Source: CAYNVS01 sp964400725 (lineage in GTDB: Bacteria > Myxococcota_A > SURF-8 > CAYNVS01). From it: a DNA stretch of 59,540 nucleotides. Shown here one piece after another: positions 35,418 through 44,347 of this stretch (positions within the stretch are counted from its first letter, which is position 1; each line of letters starts with the position of its first letter). The position numbers were made by a program, and so were the translations under genes. The stretch spans positions 1-59,540 of the forward strand of contig CAYNVS010000019.1 in NCBI GenBank assembly GCA_964400725.1, written 5' to 3'. A model generated the notes under the pieces. That model was not told the DNA's origin. It saw only the letters and a list, made by a program, of their open reading frames with translations, and made no database searches.

Positions 35418-35564
35418 CTATTTAAGGGAAATGTTGAGTTGTTGTTGTAGTAGTTTTGAATATTTTGAATTTGCAAACGCAATGAAAACAGTTGCAATTG
35501 TCGTGATAGCAGCCAAAGTTCCAGTTAAAATTGCCAGAATTTCAGTTATATTTAGGTTACACAT
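35418..35564 (-). CDS. Small single-helix membrane protein (48 residues) downstream of hflX
   Basis: A short frame begins MCNLNITEILAILTGTLAAI, so residues 6-33 are one uncharged hydrophobic helix, and ends with a Lys/Gln-containing tail (KYSKLLQQQ). The ATG is 2 bp after the hflX stop, so translation may be coupled, though no good ribosome site is present. The codon pattern and the helix-plus-basic-tail design look like a true small membrane protein. I know no family for it. Confidence 0.42.
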   Translation of the reverse strand: MCNLNITEILAILTGTLAAITTIATVFIAFANSKYSKLLQQQLNISLK

Positions 35565-35566
35565 TT

Positions 35567-37246
35567 TTATTTTGCTTTCAGCTCGGATAGACCCGCTATT
35601 AAATTGTCCGCGGCGAAAACTCTATCGTCGATTAGAAGAAGCAAATCTTCAAGCCCTTCGCGAGTAACGGCGGAAACGAAAACCGCGCGAGGGAACTGCG
35701 TCATCAGTTCGGCTCGTTCCTCTTCGCTCAGTCTATCGATTTTATTAAAAATTAACGCGCTCTTTATTTCCCCGAATTTAAGCTCTTCAAGCAACTCGTC
35801 CACAGCCTCAATCATAGACTCGCGGTTTGGGTTTGAGGCGTCAACGACGTGCAGCAAAAGGCTCGCGAATGAAATTTCCTCCAAAGTGGCTTTAAACGCC
35901 GTTTTAAGCTCGTCCGGCAGCCGTTGGATGAACCCCACGGTGTCTGCCGCTACCACTTCCCTGCCCGACTTCAGCCGCAGCCTGCGGGCAATCGGCTCAA
36001 GCGTGGCGAAAAGTTTATCGGCAACGTAAACGTCGCTGCCGGTCAGCGCGTTAAGCAGCGTTGACTTGCCCGCGTTTGTGTATCCGACGATTGAAACCTG
36101 CCGCGCCTTATTGGCTCGTCTGGCGGAGCGCTGCACTTCGCGCCTTTTGCTGAGCAGTTCCAGCTCTTTCTCCAGCCTTCGGACGCGCTCCTGACTGCGC
36201 CGCCTGTCGATTTCCAGTTTGGTTTCGCCCGGGCCGCGCCCGCCGATGCGCCCGACAAGTCTGCTGAAAGCTTTAGCTTTGCTGCCCAGCCGCGGCATGC
36301 GGTATTTCAGCTGCGCCAGCTCCACTTGCAGCTTGCCGTCGCGTGTGCGGGCATGCTGCGCGAAGATGTCGAGTATTACCATAGTTCTATCGAGCACGCT
36401 GAGGTCGGTTTCGTCGCTGATTGCAGCAAGCTGGGAAGGCGAAAGCTCGCGGTCGAAAACTAAAAGCTCCGCCTGAAGCCTCGCCGCTTCAAGCAGTATC
36501 TCCTTCAACTTGCCGGAACCGATAAGAAACTTCGGGTCGAATTTATCGCGCGCCTGAATAACCGAACCGACGACAAGCATTCCCGCCGTGTCGCACAAAT
36601 TTTCAAGCTCCTCCACGGACAACTTGGCGTCCGCCATCGACTTTACGGACGTTCCGACGAGAAAGGCGCGCTCGCGCCCCGACGCCGACTTGGAAGCCTT
36701 GGAGTTGCGGCTGAATTCTTCTTCAAGCGCGCTCATTAAAGCTAGAAAATCAACGTCGAGTTCGTGAAGCAAAACGGGCTCCGAATAAAAACACTCGTTG
36801 GTTTCGGCTTCGGGCTTGGGATACGCGTATTCGACTCGGATAAGGTCGGAAGCCTCTCCGCGTTTCGGCGGAATAAGAACCGCCGCCATGTCTAGACGCG
36901 CAATATTTATCGCCGCCTCGTCCTCGTTCTCAATGCCGCCCCTTTTTTGGTTTACGGCCGCGCGCACCAGGCGAAGCCCGCGCATTTTGCCCGAAGCGCG
37001 GTCCAGCTTCCATTGCTTCGCCATGGGAAGCCCGTTGGCGTCGCCGACAAGCAGCATTGCGACTTCTCCCCGCCTGTCTATCAGCGCGCCGATTTGCCTG
37101 TTGGTTTCCAGCGCCAGCTCCATCATCATGCGCCCGAAAATCACCCCGACGATTTCCTCTTTCGGGTTTCTACGCGCAAAGAGCCTCTCCAGCGCCTTCA
37201 TTTGGCTGGGCTTAAAACCTACCGTCGATCCGATTATTAACGCTAT
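35567..37246 (-). CDS. hflX: GTPase HflX (apparent AUA start)
   Basis: From the first ATG (37201) the protein has 544 residues, but HflX-like sequence continues upstream. The 15 preceding in-frame codons read ALIIGSTVGFKPSQ, the usual start of long HflX proteins, and no ATG, GTG or TTG lies between 37201 and the upstream stop. An ATA codon at 37244-37246, 5 bp behind a GGAGG (37252-37256), is the best start candidate. It gives 559 residues. Domains: an N-terminal NTD-like domain, HflX fold with FLIGSGKLKEI, a coiled region, then a G domain with GYTNAGKST, the DTVGFI G3 motif and NKID. HflX binds ribosomes and rescues stalled ones in stress. Alternatives are a sequencing error or an ATG start. 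The lower end is the stop. Confidence 0.88.
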   Translation of the reverse strand: MALIIGSTVGFKPSQMKALERLFARRNPKEEIVGVIFGRMMMELALETNRQIGALIDRRGEVAMLLVGDANGLPMAKQWKLDRASGKMRGLRLVRAAVNQKRGGIENEDEAAINIARLDMAAVLIPPKRGEASDLIRVEYAYPKPEAETNECFYSEPVLLHELDVDFLALMSALEEEFSRNSKASKSASGRERAFLVGTSVKSMADAKLSVEELENLCDTAGMLVVGSVIQARDKFDPKFLIGSGKLKEILLEAARLQAELLVFDRELSPSQLAAISDETDLSVLDRTMVILDIFAQHARTRDGKLQVELAQLKYRMPRLGSKAKAFSRLVGRIGGRGPGETKLEIDRRRSQERVRRLEKELELLSKRREVQRSARRANKARQVSIVGYTNAGKSTLLNALTGSDVYVADKLFATLEPIARRLRLKSGREVVAADTVGFIQRLPDELKTAFKATLEEISFASLLLHVVDASNPNRESMIEAVDELLEELKFGEIKSALIFNKIDRLSEEERAELMTQFPRAVFVSAVTREGLEDLLLLIDDRVFAADNLIAGLSELKAK

Positions 37247-37251
37247 CGCCC

Positions 37252-37256
37252 CCTCC
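37252..37256 (-). promoter_or_regulatory. Shine-Dalgarno GGAGG that decides the hflX start
   Basis: GGAGG on the minus strand lies 5 bp upstream of the in-frame ATA at 37244-37246. This is a normal spacing, while the first in-frame ATG is 50 bp away. Confidence 0.5.
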
Positions 37257-37326
37257 GTATTGCGCCGAAGCGGCCTATCGTCGATTCTTTAAACAATTGT
37301 AAAACCGTTTGCCGTTAATATTTTAA

Positions 37327-39540
37327 TCATTTCGGCAGGCAATTTCCTTGAGAACACGAGGCGTTTGGCGGACAACCGTTATCGTTGGAGCACATGAACG
37401 TGCAGATTGATTTGTTCTGCCCTCCGACGTTGAGCGTAGTGCAGTCGCAGTCGTCAACCATTAAAACGCCGTCGGCGCCGCATTCGGCTTCATCGCTCGT
37501 TCCGCCGGTGTCGTTGCAAGCCTTGCCCAAATCGTTTACGGCTCCGCAGGTTATAACTTGATAGCCGCCATATCCCGTTCCCCAGTAGTTCGGCACGCAT
37601 TGGTTTACGTTTTTGCTGCCGTCGATGGGCGTTTTGGCTTTGCAGGCGTACGAGCGCGGACAATCGGCCGAACTTGCGCAGTTGCGGGCGCACGACGTTT
37701 CCAAACGCTGGTTGTTCAAGTAGAAACCTACGCAAATTCCTTCATAACCGCAGTCGTAATGAGATGCGCAGTCGCCGCATATCGGCGCGAAGCCGAGTTT
37801 TAGCGAGGTTTCTTCGGCGAATATCATAAAAGGCCCTTTGTTATTTGAACCGCTTGGGCCGGAAACAACGACAACCATATCGCCCGCGTCGCCGTCGTAG
37901 TTATTTATAACCACTTCTTCCGATTCTCCGGCCTTTTTAAAGTCCATGCCTGTAACGCAATCCGAGCAGCCTGCCGTCAATGCGGTAAGCCCGATGTCGT
38001 AATTAGCGCCCGTAGGCGAAGCCTGAACGCTTACGAATTGACCAGCTTTTCTCTTTAAAAGAAAGAACATTTGCGGCGCGTCCTGCGCGGTTTGAATGCA
38101 GGTCGGCCCCGCTTCTAGAGTCGTCGATCTGTCGGCGGTGTTGCCGGTGTATTTGTCGTTGATAATAAGTTTTATAGGAGTTCCGCAGTCTTTGGCTTTT
38201 GCTGCGCGCGCAAAAATCGCAACCTTGAATTTCCCTTCGGTTTTGTTGCCGAAAGAATCCTTGACGATGAAAGTCGGGTTTATTTCGCCCGCCGCGCCGC
38301 CGGTTTGAGAGGCGTCGATAGTTATGGAACCGGATAAGTTGGTATTCTGCTTTATTACAACGCCGGCGACAGGACTGGGAACCTCGATTGTAACGGACTG
38401 GTTTTCCGGATCGTAAAATGAAAAGGAAAATTCAAGTTTGTCGTTTAAAAGCATTTCGCGGTCTTCTATATCTGCAATCACGGGGGGATTGTTTACGATT
38501 TTCTTTTTAACTTCTACAACGACGGTGGAGCTGACCGTCTGCGGCGGATTGAAACTATCCGAAACGTTTATGGTAAACGTCTTGTAACCTTCGTCGCTCT
38601 CCGGCGAAGTCCAAGAAAACTTCCAAGAATACGGCTGAGAAGGCGCGCCGGAAACGAAATTTATTACCGCTCCCGCCGAACAGTTTTGGCAGACCGCCGT
38701 TAAAACGTCGCAAGGGTCGGCGTCCGAGGCGGCGATTGGGAACGTAAGCGTTTCTCCGGCGGTAATGGATTGAGGCGCGTTTATCGGCTCAATCTTAGGC
38801 GCCCGATTTGCCCCCGTCGGGTAACAAACGCCGTCGATAGCGTCCATTTCCATTTCAAAATCGGCGTCCGGCTCGGCCGTTTCAACCGCTTCGTCAGTTT
38901 CGACAAGCTCCGTTTGTTCCGTTTCGGTTTCGATTTGAGCCTCTTCGTCTCCGTCGGCGGTTTCCGACAAATTCTCTTCGTCGAGTTCGTCTTCTGCAGC
39001 TCCTTCGCTTTCGGTTTCGGTTTCAGCCTTCTCGGATTCTTCTTCGCCCGATCCGGCGATTACGCATTTGCGGCTTGAGTCGTCGCAAACTACTATTACA
39101 TCGTTCCGCGGACAAGCGAGGTAACAATCTTCCCATGTAAGGCAGTTTAGCCCCACGGACGAACAGTCAAGGTCGAAGACGTCCGTTTCGTCATTCTCTA
39201 CGTCGCCGTCAGCCGCCTCCTCGGTTGAGACGTCTTTTACGCAAAGTCCGATTTTGCAATCGTAACCGGAGCCGCAAACAAGGCAGTCTGCGCCCGATTG
39301 GCACGAGACGTTTACCGCGGAGCAGTTTATTTCCTCCGATGCCTCAACGTCCGTAATTTCAAGGGATTCGCCTTCATCGTCGCCGTCGGCAGCCGTTTCA
39401 TTCTCGTCGTCGGCCTCGGATTGCAGGTCGTATTCGCCGCCGGAATTAAATTTTACGCCGGTGGTTTCGCATCCGATAAAAAACGCCGCGGCGGCCGCAG
39501 CCGCAAGAAACCGCGCAATAAATTCAGCTTTTACGTACAT
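37327..39540 (-). CDS. Large lipoprotein with acidic linker, Ig-like and Cys-rich domains
   Basis: The protein has 737 residues. The signal peptide ends FIGC (Cys24). The next 210 residues are mostly Asp, Glu, Ala and Gly with short Cys knots (CQSGADCLVCGSGYDC, CLTWEDCYLAC). Next come beta-sandwich domains (about 270-410; APQSITAGETLTFPIAASD, cadherin- or Ig-like) and a region with NNPPVIADIEDREML. The C-terminal third has a region ending in a Cys-rich part (CGDCASHYDCGYEGICVG, CSNDNGCPPNASC). It is probably surface-exposed. It shares the Cys-module style of the 27.2 kb lipoprotein. GAGG precedes the ATG. It is read divergently from the 60-residue gene. Confidence 0.75.
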   Translation of the reverse strand: MYVKAEFIARFLAAAAAAAFFIGCETTGVKFNSGGEYDLQSEADDENETAADGDDEGESLEITDVEASEEINCSAVNVSCQSGADCLVCGSGYDCKIGLCVKDVSTEEAADGDVENDETDVFDLDCSSVGLNCLTWEDCYLACPRNDVIVVCDDSSRKCVIAGSGEEESEKAETETESEGAAEDELDEENLSETADGDEEAQIETETEQTELVETDEAVETAEPDADFEMEMDAIDGVCYPTGANRAPKIEPINAPQSITAGETLTFPIAASDADPCDVLTAVCQNCSAGAVINFVSGAPSQPYSWKFSWTSPESDEGYKTFTINVSDSFNPPQTVSSTVVVEVKKKIVNNPPVIADIEDREMLLNDKLEFSFSFYDPENQSVTIEVPSPVAGVVIKQNTNLSGSITIDASQTGGAAGEINPTFIVKDSFGNKTEGKFKVAIFARAAKAKDCGTPIKLIINDKYTGNTADRSTTLEAGPTCIQTAQDAPQMFFLLKRKAGQFVSVQASPTGANYDIGLTALTAGCSDCVTGMDFKKAGESEEVVINNYDGDAGDMVVVVSGPSGSNNKGPFMIFAEETSLKLGFAPICGDCASHYDCGYEGICVGFYLNNQRLETSCARNCASSADCPRSYACKAKTPIDGSKNVNQCVPNYWGTGYGGYQVITCGAVNDLGKACNDTGGTSDEAECGADGVLMVDDCDCTTLNVGGQNKSICTFMCSNDNGCPPNASCSQGNCLPK

Positions 39541-39577
39541 TTGAGTTGCCTCTTATTCAAAAAACAATACCATATAT

Positions 39578-39606
39578 ATATTATAAGCCATTTAACGCTC
39601 GGTCAA
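39578..39606 (-). promoter_or_regulatory. Candidate promoter of the 37.3-39.5 kb lipoprotein gene
   Basis: TTGACC (39601-39606), 17 bp and TAATAT (39578-39583) on the minus strand. TATAAT at 39580-39585 is an alternative -10 with 15 bp spacing. Confidence 0.5.
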
Positions 39607-39651
39607 TCGGCGTTTATTACTTTTTTAAATAAAAATATCTCTGATTACCAT

Positions 39652-39680
39652 TTGACAGAGAATATGCCTATTTCTATAAT
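39652..39680 (+). promoter_or_regulatory. Perfect consensus sigma70 promoter
   Basis: TTGACA (39652-39657), exactly 17 bp and TATAAT (39675-39680), 44 bp before the start of the 60-residue gene. It is the only perfect consensus promoter found in the window. Confidence 0.8.
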
Positions 39681-39724
39681 CGCTTGGTTGTTTTTGGTTC
39701 TTGACGAACGATTGGAGGCTTTAC

Positions 39725-39907
39725 ATGCAGTATAATGGGGTAAAAGTTTTCTCGGCAACCAAAGCGAAGGAACGAGACGAGCTAAGCGACGTAATAACCC
39801 GCTGGCTGCGCGATAATCCCGACGTGGAAATAACGGATACGCGGACGCTTCAAAGCAGCGACAACGAGTTCCACTGCCTAACGATTATTATATTCTATAA
39901 AAGATAA
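39725..39907 (+). CDS. Small conserved hypothetical protein (60 residues)
   Basis: The ATG at 39725 has GGAGG 6 bp upstream; an in-frame TTG at 39701 precedes that site and is unlikely. The protein reads as an alpha/beta unit: MQYNGVKVFSATKAKERDEL, a helix, then EITDTRTLQSSDNEFHCLTI with a beta strand and a final basic aromatic pair. Charged residues alternate and there is no signal or membrane segment. I recall related short proteins (KVFSATKxxxR...QSSDxxFHC) in delta-type proteobacteria, but no function. A perfect consensus promoter drives it, so expression is probably high and constant. No clear terminator follows. Confidence 0.72.
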   Translation: MQYNGVKVFSATKAKERDELSDVITRWLRDNPDVEITDTRTLQSSDNEFHCLTIIIFYKR

Positions 39908-39984
39908 TTTTCAATTCTTCATGAATTTCGATTAACGGTTCTAATAACTTAATCGAATAGGCGGCGACAAGGGGTTGAATTAAA

Positions 39985-40009
39985 CGGGCGGACGCATAAA
40001 AAACGCCCG
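39985..40009. other. Stem-loop in the gap before the MutL-like gene
   Basis: CGGGCG and CGCCCG are separated by 13 bp. There is no T run after it, so it is not a standard terminator. The rest of this 215 bp gap has no convincing promoter. Confidence 0.3.
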
Positions 40010-40122
40010 CGGGTTGATCGGTAAAAATTTACGGCGTATTGCGTCCCATTTTATTTTGGCGTATAAATAAAACCGTAAATAAATTTTGAACCGTTAATTA
40101 TACTCTTATTAAACGGTATGAT

Positions 40123-41997
40123 ATGCCAATTAAGCCCGACGATATAAACGTAATAGTCGCTACCGACTGCGGAAGCACGACGACTAAAGCGATAATGATC
40201 GAGCGTCAGCCGGACGGCGGCTACCGCCAGACGTTTCGAGGCGAGTCGCCGACAACGGTCGAAGCTCCGTTCGAGGACGTTACGATGGGAGTTCTGAACA
40301 GCTTTCAAGAGCTGCAGGAACTTTCGGGAAGGCGTCTGCTCGACGAAAACGGACGGATTATACGCCCCGCCAAAAACGGAGAAGGCTGCGACATATATAT
40401 ATCCACGTCAAGCGCGGGCGGCGGCCTGCAAATGACGGTCGCCGGAGTCGTTAAAAACATGACGGCTGAAAGCGCGGCTCGCGCCGCATTAGGAGCGGGC
40501 GCGATAGTAATGGAAACTATAGCCTGCAACGACAGCCGTCCGGCGCACGAGCAGATTGCGCGCATTCGCAGCCTCCGCCCCGACATGATAGTTCTTTCCG
40601 GAGGAGTTGACGGCGGAACCGTCGATCACGTGGTAGAGCTCGCCGAATTAATCGCCGCGGCGGATCCCAAACCGAGACTTGGGCATGGTTTTAAAATTCC
40701 CGTTATTTTTGCGGGAAATAAAGACGCGTCCGGCCATGTGAACGCGCTGCTCGGCGGCAAAACGTCGCTTTTCCTATGCGAGAACGTGAGGCCGACGCTG
40801 GAATCGGAAAACTTGAAACCCGCGCGGGATAAAATTCACGACCTCTTTATGGAGCACGTAATGCAGCAGGCGCCGGGCTACAAGAAGCTGATGGAAATGA
40901 CCGACGCGCCGATAAAGCCCACCCCCGGAGCCGTCGGCGACATAGTGCAAAAAGTCGCGCAGATGGAAAAAATCAACGTCGTCGGAGTTGACATCGGCGG
41001 AGCGACGACAGACGTTTTCTCGGTCTTCGACGGAGTCTTCAACCGCACGGTAAGCGCAAACCTCGGAATGAGTTATTCCATATCCAACGTGCTGTCCGAA
41101 GCCGGAATAGAAAACGTAAAGCGATGGATACCGTTCGATATGGACGAACGAGAGCTGCGCAACGCGATAAAGAATAAAATGATCCGCCCTACAACCATTC
41201 CGCAGACTTTGCGCGATTTAATAATGGAGCAAGCGGTCGCGAAAGAAGCGTTGAGGCTTTCGTTCGTTCAGCACTGCGCCTTTGCAACATCGCTTAAAGG
41301 AGTCGCGCAGGAGCGCGGCATAGGCTCGGCGTTTGACCAAACCGGCGGAAATAATTCCGTAGTGGATATGATGCGGCTCGACCTTTTGGTCGGTTCCGGC
41401 GGAGTCCTTTCTCACGCGCCAAGACGCGCTCAGACCGCCATGGCTCTTCTCGACTCGTTCGCTCCTTTAGGCGTTACGCTGCTTGCGGTCGATTCTATCT
41501 TTATGATGCCGCACCTAGGAGCGCTGGCCGACATTCACCCCGAAGCGTCGGCGCAGGTCTTTATGAAAGACTGCATGATACCGCTTGGGTCGGCGGTAGC
41601 GCCGGCAGGCCGCGCAAAGACGGGAACTCCGTGCCTTCGCGTGGCGGGCTCTCTTCCCGACGGTCGAACGATTGATAAGACTTATTGCGTCGGGGACGTT
41701 GAGCTGCTCTGCCCGCCTTCTTTCTCCGCCGAGGAAAGCGTTGAAGTGCGTTCTTACGAGCGCAGGAAATCCCGCGTGGAGCTGCATCCGGCGAAAGGAT
41801 TCGACGTCGGAGCCGGAAACGGCGTAAAAATGGAAGCGGAATTAAGCGACGGAGTAGTCGGCGTAATAATCGACTGCCGCGGCAGACCGCTGGAATTGCC
41901 CGCAGAAGAGGCCGTAAGACGAGAAATTCTATCCTCCGTTTATTCCAAGCTGGGCGTTTACGACGTAAAAAGCCTTAGTGAAAGGACGGGCGCATAA
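40123..41997 (+). CDS. MutL/GlmL-family ATPase (glutamate mutase-type reactivase family)
   Basis: The protein has 624 residues. ATDCGSTTTKAIMIE at the N-terminus and VGVDIGGATTDVFSVFDG in the middle are the two phosphate-binding motifs of the ASKHA fold. SSAGGGLQMTVAGV, VILSGGVDGGTVDHV-like (VLSGGVDGG) and FAGNKDA are typical of the MutL/GlmL family, whose founder is the glutamate mutase accessory ATPase. No mutase subunit genes (mutS, mutE) are next to it. Family members also occur apart from mutases, so this one may serve another cobalamin enzyme or an unknown process. There is no good ribosome site before 40123. It overlaps the next gene in a TAATG. Confidence 0.82.
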   Translation: MPIKPDDINVIVATDCGSTTTKAIMIERQPDGGYRQTFRGESPTTVEAPFEDVTMGVLNSFQELQELSGRRLLDENGRIIRPAKNGEGCDIYISTSSAGGGLQMTVAGVVKNMTAESAARAALGAGAIVMETIACNDSRPAHEQIARIRSLRPDMIVLSGGVDGGTVDHVVELAELIAAADPKPRLGHGFKIPVIFAGNKDASGHVNALLGGKTSLFLCENVRPTLESENLKPARDKIHDLFMEHVMQQAPGYKKLMEMTDAPIKPTPGAVGDIVQKVAQMEKINVVGVDIGGATTDVFSVFDGVFNRTVSANLGMSYSISNVLSEAGIENVKRWIPFDMDERELRNAIKNKMIRPTTIPQTLRDLIMEQAVAKEALRLSFVQHCAFATSLKGVAQERGIGSAFDQTGGNNSVVDMMRLDLLVGSGGVLSHAPRRAQTAMALLDSFAPLGVTLLAVDSIFMMPHLGALADIHPEASAQVFMKDCMIPLGSAVAPAGRAKTGTPCLRVAGSLPDGRTIDKTYCVGDVELLCPPSFSAEESVEVRSYERRKSRVELHPAKGFDVGAGNGVKMEAELSDGVVGVIIDCRGRPLELPAEEAVRREILSSVYSKLGVYDVKSLSERTGA

Positions 41998-43124
41998 TGT
42001 CTCACGGCTACACGCCCGGTTTAAAAGTTTCGGCAAGAACGCGAGTGGTAAAAAAGCGGCTTCTTCCGTTAAAAGGAGAAACGCTCGCGGCTGCGGGCGA
42101 CCGCGTAAGACGAGACCAGATTATAGCCCGCGCGCTTCTTCCGGGCGACGTTTATATGATAAACATAGCCAACAAACTGGGCGTCTCGCCTGCGGAAGCG
42201 AAAGCGGCTATGCTGAAGAAAGAAGGCGAAGCCGTCGTTAAAGGCGAGACGATAGCGGAATTTAAGTCTTTTTTCGGGCTTATTAAAACGACCGTCAAAA
42301 GCGATTGCGACGGAATTATTGAAAACGTTTCGTCCGTTACCGGTCAGGTCGCCGTCCGCGGCGCGGCGCGTCCGGTGAACCTTTCGGCTTACATCGACGG
42401 CGTCGTCCGGGAAGTTTACTTAAACGAAGGCGCGGCGGTAGAATGCGAAGCGGCTTACCTGCAAGGCATTTTCGGCGTGGGACAAGAGACCTTCGGGACT
42501 ATTAAATTTATCGCCGACTCGCCCGATAGCAAAATAGACGAAAACGATTTGAACGAAAGACTCGACGGCGCAATAGCGGTGGCGGGCGGCTTCGTAACGG
42601 CAAAAGCCATCGCCAAAGCGAGGGCTTTGGGGGCAAAAGCCCTTGTAACCGGCGGCCTCGACGATATTGACTTGAAAGAGTTTCTCGGTTACGACCTTGG
42701 CGTTGCGATAACAGGAGACGAAAACCTCGGCATTACATTAGTGGTTACCGAAGGCTTCGGGCCTATGGCGATGTCGCCGCGGGCTTTTGAGCTTCTTAAA
42801 ACGCTGGAAGGTATGAACGCGAGCGTCAACGGAGCCACGCAGATACGCGCCGGAGTCATAAGGCCGGAAATAATCGCTCCGCTCGAAGGCTCTTGTTGCG
42901 AAACAAATCGGCGCTCCGACGACCAAGGCGAGTCGATTAAAATCGGCGACGCAATACGCTGCATAAGAGCGCCGTATTTCGGCCTTATCGGCATAATAGC
43001 GGCTCTGCCCAACGAGCCCGCGCGCCTCGAATGCGGTTCGAAGGCGCGTATCTTAATTGCGCGTCTGCCGGACGGCCGCGATATACTCGTTCCGCGCGCA
43101 AACATTGAGCGCATTGAATCGTGA
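41997..43124 (+). CDS. Conserved partner protein of the MutL-like ATPase (barrel-sandwich domains)
   Basis: The protein has 375 residues. It starts within the stop of the MutL-like gene (TAATG), so translation is coupled. Residues 20-140 look like a biotinyl/lipoyl-type barrel-sandwich hybrid (AAGDRVRRDQIIARALLPGDVY, VKGETIAEFKS, TVKSDCDGIIENVSSVTGQV), but no biotin-type Lys motif is seen. A central region follows (VAGGFVTAKAIAKARALGAKALVTGG, GPMAMSPRAFELLKTLEG), and a small C-terminal SH3/KOW-like strand set (LARLPDGRDILVP-like). I believe this family is found beside MutL-like genes in other bacteria, but no function is known to me. Confidence 0.65.
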   Translation: MSHGYTPGLKVSARTRVVKKRLLPLKGETLAAAGDRVRRDQIIARALLPGDVYMINIANKLGVSPAEAKAAMLKKEGEAVVKGETIAEFKSFFGLIKTTVKSDCDGIIENVSSVTGQVAVRGAARPVNLSAYIDGVVREVYLNEGAAVECEAAYLQGIFGVGQETFGTIKFIADSPDSKIDENDLNERLDGAIAVAGGFVTAKAIAKARALGAKALVTGGLDDIDLKEFLGYDLGVAITGDENLGITLVVTEGFGPMAMSPRAFELLKTLEGMNASVNGATQIRAGVIRPEIIAPLEGSCCETNRRSDDQGESIKIGDAIRCIRAPYFGLIGIIAALPNEPARLECGSKARILIARLPDGRDILVPRANIERIES

Positions 43125-43133
43125 GCGCAAAAC

Positions 43134-44342
43134 ATGGGAAAAACGGGCAAACGCAGAAAGGCGGACGGATGGCGGATTTTTCTGCTGCGCGCCGCGATAA
43201 TCGCGGGCGTTTTGGCTTTGCTCGTATTTGCGCTTGGACCGGCGATAACCGATAAGTTCGCCAATTCCGTATCAGGAAAACGCGCGGCAAAGCCTTCGGC
43301 AAGAGCTTTAGAACTTCACAAAACGCTTGTTGCAGCCGATTTGCATTCGGACTCTTTGCTGATGGGACGCGACCTTCTTAAAAAAAGCGCGACGGGACAC
43401 GAAGACGTTCCGCGTATGATTGAAGGACGCATAGCGTTTCAAATTTTCGCGGCGGTAACCCAGTCGCCGAACGTCTTTACGCTCAACCACGACCGCAACG
43501 ACATTTCTACCGATTCGATTAAATGGCTTTCAATAATCAAACTTTGGCCGGTAAATACGTGGAACAGTCCTATGCGGCGCGCTTTATATCAAGCGTCGGA
43601 ATTTAAAAAACTGGTTTCGCGCTCCGGCGGCAGACTTTATTTTATTCGCTCCTCAAAGGAGCTTGCAAACTATCTTGAGAAAAGAAAAAGCGGCGGCGGC
43701 ATAACCGCGGGAATGCTGGCGATAGAGGGCGCGCACGCTCTCGAAGGAAAGATTGAAAATCTGCAAAAGGCTTACGACGCCGGATTTAGGGTTATCGGTC
43801 TGGCGCACTTCTTCGACAATCAGGCGGGAGGCTCCGCGCACGGAATAAAAAAGGGCGGCTTGACCCAGTTCGGGCGCGAGCTTATAAAAGAAATGGATTC
43901 GATGCGGATGATAATCGACCTCGCGCACGCGTCGCCCGCTGCGATTGAAGACGTTCTGGCGGCGGGCAAGCGGCCTGTTATCGTTTCGCATACGGGAATT
44001 AAAGGCGCCTGCGGAGGCTCCCGCAATCTGTCCGACGAACAGGCGAAGAAAATCGCTCAATCAGGCGGCTTAATCGGCATAGGTTTTTGGGACGCGGCGG
44101 TATGCGGCTCGACGCCGTTGTCGATCGCCAAATCAATTAAATACGCGGTGGAGCTCGTCGGCGCCGACCATGTCGCGCTCGGCTCCGACTTCGACGGATT
44201 CGTTCAAACGCCGTTCGACGCTTCGGGCGAGGCTTTGTTGACGGAAGCTCTTTTGAGCGAAGGTTTGAGCGAAGAAACTATTAAAAAAGTTATGGGACAA
44301 AACGCGCTTGAATTTTTTTTAAAAAACCTGCCAAAGGAATAG
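43134..44342 (+). CDS. Membrane dipeptidase, M19 family
   Basis: The protein has 402 residues. One N-terminal membrane helix (about 18-40) anchors it, with the catalytic domain outside the cytoplasm. M19 motifs are visible: AADLHSDSLL (His-x-Asp zinc ligands), MLAIEGAHALEG with the bridging Glu, IDLAHASP and VIVSHTGIKG with zinc His residues, and GSDFDGF near the C-terminus. The family hydrolyses dipeptides, including D-amino-acid and dehydro dipeptides. It begins 9 bp after the barrel-sandwich gene, so it is the third gene of the MutL-like operon. A peptidase beside this pair is unexpected, and the link may be fortuitous. It converges on the PAS kinase with a 5 bp gap. Confidence 0.88.
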   Translation: MGKTGKRRKADGWRIFLLRAAIIAGVLALLVFALGPAITDKFANSVSGKRAAKPSARALELHKTLVAADLHSDSLLMGRDLLKKSATGHEDVPRMIEGRIAFQIFAAVTQSPNVFTLNHDRNDISTDSIKWLSIIKLWPVNTWNSPMRRALYQASEFKKLVSRSGGRLYFIRSSKELANYLEKRKSGGGITAGMLAIEGAHALEGKIENLQKAYDAGFRVIGLAHFFDNQAGGSAHGIKKGGLTQFGRELIKEMDSMRMIIDLAHASPAAIEDVLAAGKRPVIVSHTGIKGACGGSRNLSDEQAKKIAQSGGLIGIGFWDAAVCGSTPLSIAKSIKYAVELVGADHVALGSDFDGFVQTPFDASGEALLTEALLSEGLSEETIKKVMGQNALEFFLKNLPKE

Positions 44343-44347
44343 TCCGC

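Noticed and set aside
39985..40009. Terminator for the 60-residue gene
   Set aside because: The stem has a 13 bp loop and no T run. It is listed only as a stem-loop of unknown role.
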